Below are positions 47,943 to 56,813 of a stretch of DNA of 64,000 nucleotides, piece by piece (the stretch's first letter is position 1; the number at the start of each line of letters is the position of its first letter). The stretch is from Neobacillus cucumis. Lineage in GTDB: Bacteria; Bacillota; Bacilli; Bacillales; Cytobacillaceae. Position numbers and translations under genes: made by a program. The stretch is from assembly GCF_002860255.1 (NCBI RefSeq), contig NZ_PGVE01000028.1, forward strand, positions 1 through 64,000, given 5' to 3'. The notes beneath the pieces are model-generated. The model saw only the letters and a list, made by a program, of their open reading frames with translations. It did not search any database and was not told the DNA's origin.

Positions 47943-48112
47943 CAAATCTACCTTCTCTCATATGACTATTGAAATAGTAGCTAAGATTTAAAGGATTGTA
48001 AATAGTTAAAGTTTGCTTCTGGGTCATTATCCTAATATAGATTTTGGAAAAGGAAGGAATTCAGCGGATTTGAGAGAAGTATTAATATATTTTATAAGGA
48101 GGTAACATACCT

Positions 48113-48463
48113 ATGAACCCAATATTAAATCAAGTAGGAACGATTTTTATCCCCGTTCGTCATATCGAAGAAGCTCGTAATTGGTACTGTGATTTATTAG
48201 GATTTCCAACCGACGGAGAGATCCTTTTTGGTCACTTATATATGCTACCGATGAATGGAACAGGGATTGTGTTAGATAGTAAGATTTACTCAAAAGAAAC
48301 CATTTTTAATACGCCTCCCTTTCATTTCAACACAAACAATATAGAGGAAGCATACGAGTATATGAAGCAAAAGCCTGTAGAATTAATCACAAAGATTGAG
48401 CATAACCATTGGTTTAATTTTAAGGACCCGGATGGAAACCATTTAATGGTTTGCCAATGTTAA
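48113..48463 (+). CDS. VOC-family (glyoxalase/bleomycin resistance) protein
   Basis: A 116-residue protein with one beta-alpha-beta-beta-beta pair. Metal-type ligands are seen in FIPVRHIEEARNWY and DPDGNHLMV, with GFPTDGEI between. The family includes glyoxalases, dioxygenases and drug-binding proteins; the substrate is unknown. ATG 48113 follows AAGGAGG. A terminator follows the stop. Confidence 0.9.
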   Translation: MNPILNQVGTIFIPVRHIEEARNWYCDLLGFPTDGEILFGHLYMLPMNGTGIVLDSKIYSKETIFNTPPFHFNTNNIEEAYEYMKQKPVELITKIEHNHWFNFKDPDGNHLMVCQC

Positions 48464-48474
48464 TGAACATAAAA

Positions 48475-48513
48475 CAAAAAGGTAACAAGGGGTTCCTCTT
48501 GTTACCTTTTTGT
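48475..48513. terminator. Bidirectional terminator
   Basis: AAAAAGGTAACAAG/CTTGTTACCTTTTT between the convergent VOC and monooxygenase genes. Confidence 0.9.
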
Positions 48514-48831
48514 TCATTTTTCAAAAGAGTAAGCTCTTTCCACTTTACAAACTCTAACAAAATAATTCTTATACCATTCTTCTTGGCCTTTTTGTTGCGC
48601 CATTTTATGCGCAGTATTGTTTTTCCAGTTCTCAATGGATTCCAGTGAATCCCAATAAGAAACCGTAATCCCCAAATGATTATCCCTCGAGCTTTCAACT
48701 CCTAAAAAACCCGGCTGCATGGAAGCCAGTTCTTCCATTTTTTCAGCCATCTTTCCATATCCCCTGTCTCCTTCTGTACGCTGTGAAGTGAATATCACGG
48801 CATAATATGGCGGCTCAGGTTTTGTATTCAT
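48514..48831 (-). CDS. Antibiotic biosynthesis monooxygenase-like protein
   Basis: A 105-residue ferredoxin-like (ABM) domain with YYAVIFTSQRTEGDRGYGKMAEKM, QPGFLGVESSRD and ISYWDSLESIENWKNN, closely recalling B. subtilis YqjZ. Related proteins oxygenate haem or quinone-like substrates, but the exact role is unknown. ATG 48831 follows GGGGGA. It is a single-gene unit. Confidence 0.87.
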   Translation of the reverse strand: MNTKPEPPYYAVIFTSQRTEGDRGYGKMAEKMEELASMQPGFLGVESSRDNHLGITVSYWDSLESIENWKNNTAHKMAQQKGQEEWYKNYFVRVCKVERAYSFEK

Positions 48832-48995
48832 CCTTCATTCCCCCTTTTTATTCACTATAATACAAAATTCAAATGAAAAGGAAAAAACTAAAATGATGAT
48901 TTTTTTAGTAACATGGTCTCTAATTTAACCATAATCATATATTTAGTTAAGGATTTTTTTCTTAAACAATTTATATGAAATTAGGTGAGACCAAA

Positions 48996-49217
48996 ATGTT
49001 TGCTGTTCATTTTTTTGAAAACAAAAACCTTTTGTTAAGCCAGCTCCTGCAGCGCGTGCCTTCCGTTGGTGAAGAATTAAAGATAAAAGGCCGTAAAGGA
49101 AAGATTTCTAGTGTGACTAATGTGGAAGGAAATAAGTTTCATGTCCAAGTTGTTATAGAAAAAGTGACAAAAGGGAAAACGGCGGTTATCGATCCTGCTA
49201 AAAAGAGAAAACGCTAA
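48996..49217 (+). CDS. 73-aa basic small protein
   Basis: A short basic protein (MFAVHFFENKNLLLSQLLQRVPSVGEELKIKGRKGKISSV...KRKR). The GEELKIKGRKGKI strand pattern and basic tail would suit nucleic acid binding, but no family is recognised. I use ATG 48996 after AGGTGAG; a longer version starts at 48975. Confidence 0.6.
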   Translation: MFAVHFFENKNLLLSQLLQRVPSVGEELKIKGRKGKISSVTNVEGNKFHVQVVIEKVTKGKTAVIDPAKKRKR

Positions 49218-49232
49218 TTTCAAAAAAGGATT

Positions 49233-49264
49233 AAAAACCATCAATTTAAAATGATGGTTTTTTG
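49233..49264 (+). terminator. Terminator after the basic small protein gene
   Basis: AACCATCA/TGATGGTT stem with a flanking T run. Confidence 0.75.
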
Positions 49265-49381
49265 CATTTCGTTCTTTTCTGTTGACCTGAAACCGTTATC
49301 ATGCTAATGTATGGAAACAAATTCATTTTTATAGATTTACAGTTTCATATTGTACAACAATGAAAGTGAAGTGGAAAAGAG

Positions 49382-49723
49382 ATGGAGCACTTACCATGTC
49401 AGGGCTGCAAGGGGTTGTGCTGTGGTCCAGTTGCGATAACAGAACAAGAGTTAAAAAAGATTAAGAAAAAAATCAAGGCGATGCCGCGAAAAACGCGTGA
49501 ACAATTAGAGAATCAACTCCGCTTTCATGGGACTTGTATTTTTTATGATATGGAAAAAGACCGGTGCGGAATTTATTCCGCCCGTCCGAAGCCCTGCAGT
49601 ATGTTTGGCTACTATAAAGGAATGGCCTGTTTTCGCAAGCCGGAATTAGCAACAAAACAACATGGGCATAGAGAAGAACCAGTTGGAATCCTATCGATTG
49701 ATTATACTTGGAAGGATTTTTAG
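49382..49723 (+). CDS. YkgJ-family cysteine cluster protein
   Basis: A 113-residue protein with the zinc/iron-binding CxxxCxxxCC arrangement: CQGCKGLCCG at 6-15, a spacer helix, CIFYDMEKDRCGIYSARPKPCSMFG and a last Cys in MACF. These match the YkgJ (UPF0153) family, whose metal and function are not settled. ATG 49382 follows GTGGAAAAGAG. A terminator follows. Confidence 0.85.
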   Translation: MEHLPCQGCKGLCCGPVAITEQELKKIKKKIKAMPRKTREQLENQLRFHGTCIFYDMEKDRCGIYSARPKPCSMFGYYKGMACFRKPELATKQHGHREEPVGILSIDYTWKDF

Positions 49724-49760
49724 TCCAAAAGCAACAAAGCTTACGAAAAGAGACTTAATA

Positions 49761-49804
49761 AAATACCAGAGTCCACTCTATGGTTGAGTACTCTGGTATT
49801 TTTT
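49761..49804. terminator. Bidirectional terminator
   Basis: AAATACCAGAGT/ACTCTGGTATTTTTT stem between the convergent YkgJ and aldolase genes. Confidence 0.85.
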
Positions 49805-49823
49805 CAGCATTAACCCTATCAGA

Positions 49824-50849
49824 TTACATCCACTTCTTCAATTCCTCAATAAACCCTTCAACCGCTTCCTCTTTCGTTGCCCACGAAGTCACCAAACGAA
49901 TGGAAGAGTAGTCTGCATCTACCTTTTCCCACACATGAAATGAATACTTCTTTTCCAGTTCAGCAATCAACGAATTAGGAAATATCGGAAAAATTTGATT
50001 TGACGGAGAATGCGTTAGGAATTGAACCTTCGCTTGTATCAGTGCCTCCCTTAGCATTCCTGCCATTCTATTGGCGTGCTCTGCCAAATCAAAAAACAAA
50101 TTGTCCCTAAATAGTTCAAAAAATTGGATTCCCAATAATCTCCCTTTCGCCAACATTGCCCCTTTTTGCTTCATATGATAACGGAAATCCGCCTTAAGAG
50201 AATCCCGACAAATGACCAAAGCCTCCCCTAACAAAGCCCCATTCTTTGTCCCGCCAATATAGAAAGCATCCACCAATTCAGGCAAATCATTTAATTGAAG
50301 ATCATTTTCATCAGAACAGAGTGCAGACCCCAGTCTTGCTCCGTCCATATATAAAATTAGATTATTCTCACGACAAAATCCACCTAACTTTTTGAGCTCT
50401 TCTTTCTTATAAATGGAGCCAATTTCAGTCGAATTAGATATGTATACTAGCTTAGGTTTTACCATATGTTCATCAGGGTGACCCTCTAATACAGCTTTCA
50501 CGCCATCTGGCGTAAGCTTTCCATCTTTACAGTCAACAGAAAGTACCTTATGTCCTGTTGCCTCGATTGCTCCTGTTTCATGACCAAGGATATGTCCCGT
50601 GCTTGCCGATATTGCTGCCTCATGCGGTCTTAAGAAAGCAGAAATAGCTGTCAAGTTGGTCTGCGTCCCGCCTGTTAACAAGTGAACATCAACGTCAGTC
50701 CGCCCCACTTTCTCCTTAATCAGCTCTATTGCCTTTAGTGTATATTGGTCCTCTCCGTATCCATCCTCTTGAACTAAATTGGACTCCATTAATGCTTTTA
50801 AAATTTGTGGATGTGCGCCCTCACTGTAGTCATTCTTAAAGCTGTACAT
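49824..50849 (-). CDS. Low-specificity threonine aldolase, PLP-dependent
   Basis: A 341-residue PLP enzyme that splits L-threonine or related beta-hydroxy amino acids into glycine and an aldehyde. Visible blocks are FKNDYSEGAHP at the start, GGTQTNLTAI, GHILGHETGAIEATGHKV, LYMDGARLGSAL and the PLP-lysine loop GGTKNGALLGEA (Lys202). ATG 50849 follows GGGGGA. It is a single-gene unit. Confidence 0.94.
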   Translation of the reverse strand: MYSFKNDYSEGAHPQILKALMESNLVQEDGYGEDQYTLKAIELIKEKVGRTDVDVHLLTGGTQTNLTAISAFLRPHEAAISASTGHILGHETGAIEATGHKVLSVDCKDGKLTPDGVKAVLEGHPDEHMVKPKLVYISNSTEIGSIYKKEELKKLGGFCRENNLILYMDGARLGSALCSDENDLQLNDLPELVDAFYIGGTKNGALLGEALVICRDSLKADFRYHMKQKGAMLAKGRLLGIQFFELFRDNLFFDLAEHANRMAGMLREALIQAKVQFLTHSPSNQIFPIFPNSLIAELEKKYSFHVWEKVDADYSSIRLVTSWATKEEAVEGFIEELKKWM

Positions 50850-51043
50850 GTTAATTCCCCCGTTTTTATTTTACCAATTTCGTTGCATTTTCAATCGTAC
50901 CATAATCCAACAATATTGGTGAAAGAGGAAGCCTGTTGATAGACCCCTCCCATTTCAATATTTACCTTTGCACGTCCTCGAATACTTCCTCTTAAATGGG
51001 TGACGATAAATATGTACCACATTATTTTTAGGGAGTGAAGTTC

Positions 51044-51871
51044 TTGAAAAAAGGTTTAGTCACTTTCGTGTTAGCTTCTACCCTTGTTGGGTTAACTGGC
51101 TGTGCTGATAATCGAGATACTGCCACAAAAAACACCCTGAGAAATGACATGAACAACCGTCTTGATGTCCGTAATGTTAGAAACGATGTGGACAATCGTT
51201 TAAATGTTAATACAGTTAATGATCATAACTTACGATATTCGAATCGTGCCGGACGTGCTGTTGAAAAACTTCAAGAAGTAGACCTAGCACACGTCATCAT
51301 TCGAAACAATGATGCCTATGTGGCAGTTCGCTTAAAAAATGGCCGCTACCAAACGAATACTGGGACAACCACGAACCGAAACATGGGAACTACAGGCACA
51401 ACAAATATTACTAGCACAAACGGACGTTACAACCACATTACCGCACCTGGTGCGGGAACTGGCCTAAATGGCAATTACCCAAGTACGACTGGTGTTACAG
51501 GTATTGATAACACTGGAACAGGTTTAAACCCGGGAGTTGGAACTACTCGTGGTACAGTAGGAATTCGCGGGAATGGCACAACTGGAAATGTGTACAACAA
51601 TAACAATACATTTACTGGTACTAATGACGGTACTACAGGAACCTACGACGGCACCCGAGCAAACTATCACAATGTTTCTTCTGCATTAGACCGAAAAATT
51701 TCGAAACAAGTACGAACGGCCGATAAATCGGTCAATAATGTCTATATTTCATACGATCGTGATTTTTTCAGTAAAATGACCGACTATTCAAATGATCTAA
51801 ACAGAAAAGGATTCAACAGAAATAACCTTTGGAACGATTTTTCAAACACAGTCAATAACATCTTCCGATAA
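51044..51871 (+). CDS. YhcN/YlaJ-family sporulation lipoprotein
   Basis: A 275-residue lipoprotein (lipobox LTGC, Cys about 20) of the YhcN/YlaJ spore family. The domain is split: RYSNRAGRAVEKLQEVDLAHVIIRNNDAYVAVRLKNG, then a Thr/Gly/Asn-rich stretch (about residues 100-200), then ISKQVRTADKSVNNVYISYDRDFFSKMTDY. YhcN is a spore inner-membrane protein of unknown function in B. subtilis. I start at TTG 51044, eight bases after AGGGAG. The low-complexity insert distinguishes it from typical short members. Confidence 0.9.
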   Translation: MKKGLVTFVLASTLVGLTGCADNRDTATKNTLRNDMNNRLDVRNVRNDVDNRLNVNTVNDHNLRYSNRAGRAVEKLQEVDLAHVIIRNNDAYVAVRLKNGRYQTNTGTTTNRNMGTTGTTNITSTNGRYNHITAPGAGTGLNGNYPSTTGVTGIDNTGTGLNPGVGTTRGTVGIRGNGTTGNVYNNNNTFTGTNDGTTGTYDGTRANYHNVSSALDRKISKQVRTADKSVNNVYISYDRDFFSKMTDYSNDLNRKGFNRNNLWNDFSNTVNNIFR

Positions 51872-51884
51872 TGGAGACGAAAAT

Positions 51885-51923
51885 AAGCCTTGCCGCCTCT
51901 GCTTGAGTGGCAAGGCTTCTTTT
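51885..51923 (+). terminator. Terminator after the YhcN gene
   Basis: AAGCCTTGCC/GGCAAGGCTT stem followed by CTTTT. Confidence 0.8.
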
Positions 51924-51938
51924 CGTTTTGGACACAAA

Positions 51939-52943
51939 CTATTTATCAATTAACTGATCCCTGTCATCTGCTTGCGGCGGTTCCTCTAACCAGCCATGTT
52001 TAATCATTATATTAGCTCCATCTTCCGCATACAGTGATATTTCCGGTAATAACGAGGCATACCTTGCTCCTAAATCTCTTCTCGGACTTGCCGCAATCGC
52101 CATCCCGTAATTTCCAATACCTGCAGCAATCATGGCAGATGTATGAAACATCATTAATTTATCTGAAAAAATGGAAGCCGTGCTATCCAGAACAGCGGAA
52201 TCCCAACTCATTGGGGCTGGCAGGTCTTCTTTGATAAGGAATTGACTAAAGATTTCAATATGTTTTTGTGCAATTTGCTTCCCTCTTTTTAGGTATTGGG
52301 TAACCTCTTCATTTCTGGCAATTTGCGCAAAACCTGTAATTAAAGCTTTTCCAATCGCGTTAGTTTGAATATTGATAAATAAATGACTAATTTCAACTGA
52401 GGTCAAGGATCGTTTTTTTCCAAAAAACCCAGTTAAGAACTGTTGTTTCTCCACAAAATCTACTTTGTCCGGCGTCGAAATAAACGGAGGTCTTACATAT
52501 GTACCTTCCTTTAACATTAACTCCCGAGTTAAATCCTGTAGTTTAACTGCACCATTTAAAACCCTTTTATGAAAAGAAATGACATCTTCACGGGTTCCAA
52601 ATCCGATTGCCGCACTGCTAGCGGCCATGGCTAAAATCGACATTTGTCTTAAGTACATGAGTACAAATGTATCCGAAAAAAGCTTCGGGGCACCCGGCAA
52701 AACGTCCTTATCTGTAAATCCAATAGGAATGGGGAATTTTTCATTGGTAAATACATTTTCAAGGATCTCTATATTTCCTTTTGCAATGGATAAGGTAAAT
52801 TCAATAATCGGGCGTACTTCTGGATCTGTTGCTTTCATTAGGAAGTGGCTATTGACACATATAGCAATTGTATCATTGATGTATTGAGCCCATAAACTCG
52901 ACATTTCCGCTACCGTTAATCGAAGTTCAGATTGTTTTTCCAT
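51939..52943 (-). CDS. DUF3231 family protein
   Basis: A 334-residue helical protein made of two repeats of about 165 residues, each a ferritin-like four-helix bundle (LTVAEMSSLWAQYINDTIAICVNSHF and LTSVEISHLFINIQTNAIGKALITGF start the halves). This is the DUF3231 layout found in spore-formers. Function unknown; no metal-ligand set is obvious. ATG 52943 follows GGGAGAG. Confidence 0.85.
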   Translation of the reverse strand: MEKQSELRLTVAEMSSLWAQYINDTIAICVNSHFLMKATDPEVRPIIEFTLSIAKGNIEILENVFTNEKFPIPIGFTDKDVLPGAPKLFSDTFVLMYLRQMSILAMAASSAAIGFGTREDVISFHKRVLNGAVKLQDLTRELMLKEGTYVRPPFISTPDKVDFVEKQQFLTGFFGKKRSLTSVEISHLFINIQTNAIGKALITGFAQIARNEEVTQYLKRGKQIAQKHIEIFSQFLIKEDLPAPMSWDSAVLDSTASIFSDKLMMFHTSAMIAAGIGNYGMAIAASPRRDLGARYASLLPEISLYAEDGANIMIKHGWLEEPPQADDRDQLIDK

Positions 52944-53069
52944 TTAAACACTCTCCCGAACATTGGATTATTTTTATTCTTACTACGTACCTCCAATATT
53001 TCTTTAGAGGTTAGTTTTTCCAATGGAAAGTAAAAATATGAATAAATAATGTTCACTATTTCCACACAA

Positions 53070-53093
53070 AAAGAGCGGTCACAACCGCTCTTT
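53070..53093 (-). terminator. Terminator after the CoxG-like gene
   Basis: AAAGAGCGGT/ACCGCTCTTT stem followed by TTT on the minus strand. Confidence 0.75.
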
Positions 53094-53559
53094 CATGTTC
53101 TTCTTTTCTTTAATTGGTAAATCCTCCTCTTGATTTCCTTTTCAAGCTGCGTGAAAAAGTTCTCTAACCCTTTTTCGGCTCCGGAATCTAGAACCCTTTT
53201 TCCTGCTAAGCCGATTGCCCCTGATACCTGCCCTTTTGCCTTGCAATTTAATTGAGTGCCCCCTTGATTCTCTTTCAGCATAAGTATGGCACTGCCATTC
53301 ATTTGTCTAAATTGCCGTTCCCTTTCATTTTAAGACGAAAGGACGATGGCTCCTTTTCCCCATCCAATTGAATCTCTAATTTAAATAGGTCCTGAATGGG
53401 TCCCATATTCATTTGGATTTCTGCCAAGTAAACCCCCGTTGAAATCTGGGCAAAGGACTTGCATCCCGGGAGTGCATTCCTAAGGACTTTATCATTTTTT
53501 ATATACTTCCAAACCACAGTTCTCGGTAACCCGAAGTGATATTGGTACTCAATCTCCAC
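53093..53559 (-). pseudogene. CoxG-like SRPBCC protein, frameshifted
   Basis: Two frames together make one CoxG/SRPBCC-domain protein. The first (from GTG 53559, GGGGGAGG site) has VEIEYQYHFGLPRTVVWKYI and NALPGCKSF and stops at 53299. The second (from 53302) continues the domain as MNGSAILMLKENQGGTQLNCKAKGQVSGAIGLAG and ends in a basic tail. Adding one base near GGCAATTTAGAC rejoins them. It is either a real frameshift, a coupled pair of halves (ATGA overlap), or a sequencing error. CoxG relatives assist carbon monoxide dehydrogenase; no such genes are near. Confidence 0.75.
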
Positions 53560-53661
53560 CGTTCCTCCCCCAATGCCAACAGATCTAGTCATTTATTATT
53601 ATTCAATGATGGGCGAAGTGGTTAAAAGAAACTATAAGATTAACACTGAGTTCTCTCTTTT

Positions 53662-55089
53662 TTATTTTTCTTCCTTATCATCTTTAATTGAGGTTAGTTC
53701 TTCAGAGAATTCCGTTAATAAGGCTGGTTTTTGTATTACCTGTCCTTTTCTAGAGCTGGTTTTGGCATTAATCCGGGATCTCGACACAAAATAGATGGCA
53801 CCAAAAATTACAGTCATCACAATCCCAGACACAAGACCGGTTCCTTGTCCAGGAATTAAAGGCATACTCAAAAGTACGACAATCAAACTAATGAATGCAA
53901 TATACGAAGTATACGGAAAGCCCTTCACTTGGCAGATACCTTCAGGAGGACAACCTGCTCTTTTTCGAAAACGGATATGACTTGCCATGATAACTGCATA
54001 CGTGAAAATCAAAGTGAAACCGCTGGTGCTGATCAAAACCAAATAAACCCTCGGAAACAACAGGCCAAAGCCTAAGCCTAGAAGCATAGCAAGACCAGAA
54101 AAAAGAATGCCACGATAAGGTACATCTTTTGTATCTTTCAACAACTGTGGTGCATGTCCTTCATCTACAAGTGAACGAATCATTCTCCCAAGCCCAAAAA
54201 TCGCGGCAAGCATCGCAGACAAGCTCGCCGAAATCAACACCAGATTAAGGGCAGAACCAGCCCAACCAATCCCCCAACGATCAAGTGAGACTACCATCGG
54301 ACTGACGGTTTCATTTAGTGATGCTGTCGGTATTAATGGTAGAAGGGCTGTTGCATATAAAATATACAAACCAACTAAGGAAAACACCGTATAGCGAATC
54401 GCCTTTGGAATTGTTTCACGGGGATTTCTTGCTTCTGAAGCTGCCAGGCCAATGATTTCAAAACCTGCATAAGCAAAAACCACAAGTAACATACTTCCGG
54501 CAATTCCTTTTACCCCGCCAGGCATTAAAGACTCTCTAGCCAACTCCCCTGCCCCAATCGCTCTCGCGCCAGGAAGCAGACCTGCAATTAACACTATTGC
54601 TGTAAGGATAAAAAACACTATTGCAAATATTTTTACTCCGGACAATCCGCTTACAATTTTGCCAAATTTGTCTGCACCTAATAAATTAACAAATGTAACC
54701 CCGACAATGAGTATACTGCCGAAAATAGCGATTGATAGATGTGGAAACCATTGACGAAGCAGAATAGTTATGGCGGTAGCCTCACTCGACATCGATAATA
54801 CGGTACCCGTCCAATACAGCCACCCTACAATAAATCCTAATCCTTGCCCTAGTTCCCGTGCAGCAAAATTACTAAAAGAGCCCACCGTAGGATTGGCAAC
54901 CGTCATTTCTGAGAGTGCATATAGGATTAAATAAACAAGGACTCCTGCTAAAATATAGGACAATAAAATAGACGGCCCTGCTGCATGAATGGCAACGGAT
55001 GATCCTAGAAAAAAGGAACCTCCAATGACACTTCCTAAGGCCATCATCGTTAACTGCCCTGCCGACAGTCCTTTTTGTTTTGTCTCCAT
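53662..55089 (-). CDS. Amino acid permease (APC superfamily)
   Basis: A 475-residue transporter with 12 helices. The first has LTMMALGSVIGGSFFLGSS (the GSVIG glycine-rich unwound motif of APC carriers), followed by YILAGVLVYLILYALSEM and the YAGFEIIGLAASEARNPRETIPKAI segment. I use ATG 55089, ten bases after GGGGAG. It probably exchanges or imports an amino acid; the specificity is not evident. The gene is minus-strand and lies next to the CoxG-like remnant. Confidence 0.94.
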   Translation of the reverse strand: METKQKGLSAGQLTMMALGSVIGGSFFLGSSVAIHAAGPSILLSYILAGVLVYLILYALSEMTVANPTVGSFSNFAARELGQGLGFIVGWLYWTGTVLSMSSEATAITILLRQWFPHLSIAIFGSILIVGVTFVNLLGADKFGKIVSGLSGVKIFAIVFFILTAIVLIAGLLPGARAIGAGELARESLMPGGVKGIAGSMLLVVFAYAGFEIIGLAASEARNPRETIPKAIRYTVFSLVGLYILYATALLPLIPTASLNETVSPMVVSLDRWGIGWAGSALNLVLISASLSAMLAAIFGLGRMIRSLVDEGHAPQLLKDTKDVPYRGILFSGLAMLLGLGFGLLFPRVYLVLISTSGFTLIFTYAVIMASHIRFRKRAGCPPEGICQVKGFPYTSYIAFISLIVVLLSMPLIPGQGTGLVSGIVMTVIFGAIYFVSRSRINAKTSSRKGQVIQKPALLTEFSEELTSIKDDKEEK

Positions 55090-55210
55090 TAAATGTTTTC
55101 TCCCCATACTCTAAATTTTTTCACATGTAGACATATTATTTACCCCCCTTTTCCGTTTGATTCTTAAAAGAGACCAATTGGACCTTATGTGAAAACTGGA
55201 TAATAACAAA

Positions 55211-55233
55211 GAAGCCGCCCTAACGGGGCGGCT
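55211..55233 (-). terminator. Terminator after the FbpA-like gene
   Basis: AGCCGCCCC/GGGCGGCT stem followed by TCTTTGTT on the minus strand. Confidence 0.8.
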
Positions 55234-55265
55234 CCTTCTCTTTCTTATGTTGGATATTTCAAGTA

Positions 55266-55448
55266 TTACATATAAGTATGTTGGATTGGCGGGCTTGCCA
55301 TGCCTAGATTAAAATATTCCTTTTCTAGCTCGCTCAGGGTCATTTCATATAGATGTCTATTTTTAATTTTGTACACCCCTGAATTGAGTAGTTCATCCAT
55401 CAAAATTTGCCTCTTCTCCTGGATAGCTTCCTTAAGTAATTCACTCAC
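55266..55448 (-). CDS. Fur-regulated basic protein FbpA-like
   Basis: A 60-residue protein with the FbpA pattern LLKEAIQEKRQILMDELLNSGVYKIKNRHLYEMTLSELEKEY. In B. subtilis FbpA is a Fur-controlled partner that helps in the iron-sparing response. I start at GTG 55448, eight bases after GGAGG; a longer frame starts at ATG 55463 but would contain its own ribosome binding site. A TTATCATTATAAA stretch about 45 bases upstream weakly resembles a Fur box. Confidence 0.75.
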   Translation of the reverse strand: MSELLKEAIQEKRQILMDELLNSGVYKIKNRHLYEMTLSELEKEYFNLGMASPPIQHTYM

Positions 55449-55709
55449 CCTAGAAACCTCCATTCATAGACTTAAATTTTTGACCTTCTGTTTATCATTA
55501 TAAATAGTCCTATTTTAGAATATTGTCGAACCGGCACTGTCGATTCAATTTTAACGTTATTTTAATGAACGCAACCATTTAATAATATGGACAATTATTT
55601 TTTCACTATATTTAATCTGTTTGTCAAAATTGCTAATTTTTGATGGGTTAAAAAATAATTGCTATACTCGATTTATATAAAGACTTCCCAAGAGACTAAG
55701 GTGATGATC

Positions 55710-56618
55710 ATGAAAAAGTACTCAAATTTAGAAGGTGTAGAAAACAATAAAAGCTTTAAAGACATGAGAAAATGGCAAAAAGAACGAAAATCCAAGGTGA
55801 AGGATTTAACAATAAATATTGAACAGTCACCTGTAAAAAAGATAAAGGAAATTCATAAAAACAGGAGCCAGACCTCTTATACCTGGATTGGCCATTCCAC
55901 CTTTTTAATCCAGTTAAATGGAGTAAATATTTTAACAGACCCAGTCTGGGCAAAACGGATGGGCTTTCAGAAAAGATTAACCGAGCCTGGCATAGCTTTA
56001 GAAGATCTGCCAGAGATTGATCTTGTCGTCATTTCGCACGGTCACTATGATCATTTGGATTTTCCAACATTAAAAAAATTAAAAGGCAATCCCCATTATT
56101 ATGTACCAGCTGGATTAAAAGACCTCTTTTCAAAAAAGGGTTATCAAAAAGTAACAGAACTAAACTGGTGGGAAAATGCCAAACACAATGGAATTAACAT
56201 TCATTTCGTCCCCGCTCAGCATTGGACTAGGCGGACCCTTACCGATATGAATACATCACATTGGGGTGGGTATATTTTTCAAACAGGAAAAGAAAGCTTA
56301 TATTTTGTGGGTGATACTGGCTACTTTAACGGTTTTAAACAAATCTCTGAACGATTTGAAATTGATACCGTATTTATGCCGATTGGGGCCTATGAACCGG
56401 AATGGTTTATGGCTGTTTCCCACATTTCTCCTGAAGACAGTGTCAAAGCCTTCATCGAGTTAAAGGCAAAAACATTTGTTCCCATGCATTACGGAGCCTA
56501 TCGTTTAGCAGACGACACGGGACCCGAAGCTCTTGAACGTTTATACCGAGCTTGGGAAAGTCACCAGCTTCCAAAGGAAAAATTAAAGGTTCTATTAATA
56601 GGCGAATCAATTATGTAG
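55710..56618 (+). CDS. MBL-fold metallo-hydrolase (YtnP/NAPE-PLD-like)
   Basis: A 302-residue beta-lactamase-fold hydrolase with the zinc motif SHGHYDHLD (HxHxDH), preceded by TSYTWIGHSTFLIQLNGVNILTDPVWA. Later ligands are in HFVPAQHWTRR, FVGDTGYF and PMHYGAYRL. Relatives include NAPE-PLD and UlaG-like lactonases and phosphodiesterases. The N-terminal 45 residues are basic. I use ATG 55710 behind AAGGTGA. Substrate unknown. Confidence 0.92.
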   Translation: MKKYSNLEGVENNKSFKDMRKWQKERKSKVKDLTINIEQSPVKKIKEIHKNRSQTSYTWIGHSTFLIQLNGVNILTDPVWAKRMGFQKRLTEPGIALEDLPEIDLVVISHGHYDHLDFPTLKKLKGNPHYYVPAGLKDLFSKKGYQKVTELNWWENAKHNGINIHFVPAQHWTRRTLTDMNTSHWGGYIFQTGKESLYFVGDTGYFNGFKQISERFEIDTVFMPIGAYEPEWFMAVSHISPEDSVKAFIELKAKTFVPMHYGAYRLADDTGPEALERLYRAWESHQLPKEKLKVLLIGESIM

Positions 56619-56623
56619 TTGTC

Positions 56624-56668
56624 AAATGGAGGATATTTATCTTATAAGACAGACACCCTCCATTTCTA
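56624..56668 (+). terminator. Terminator after the MBL hydrolase gene
   Basis: AAATGGAGG/CCTCCATTT stem with a long loop, then TCTATTTC. Confidence 0.65.
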
Positions 56669-56813
56669 TTTCATTCCCCTTTTCTTCTGATATTAAACTG
56701 TAATACTCTCATAACACACCTGATAAAATGATTTGCTACAATCAACAGCAAGATTTAAGGATATTTTAGATAATCATAGTAAATCAATTTTTAAAGAAAG
56801 TAGTGGTGTGATT

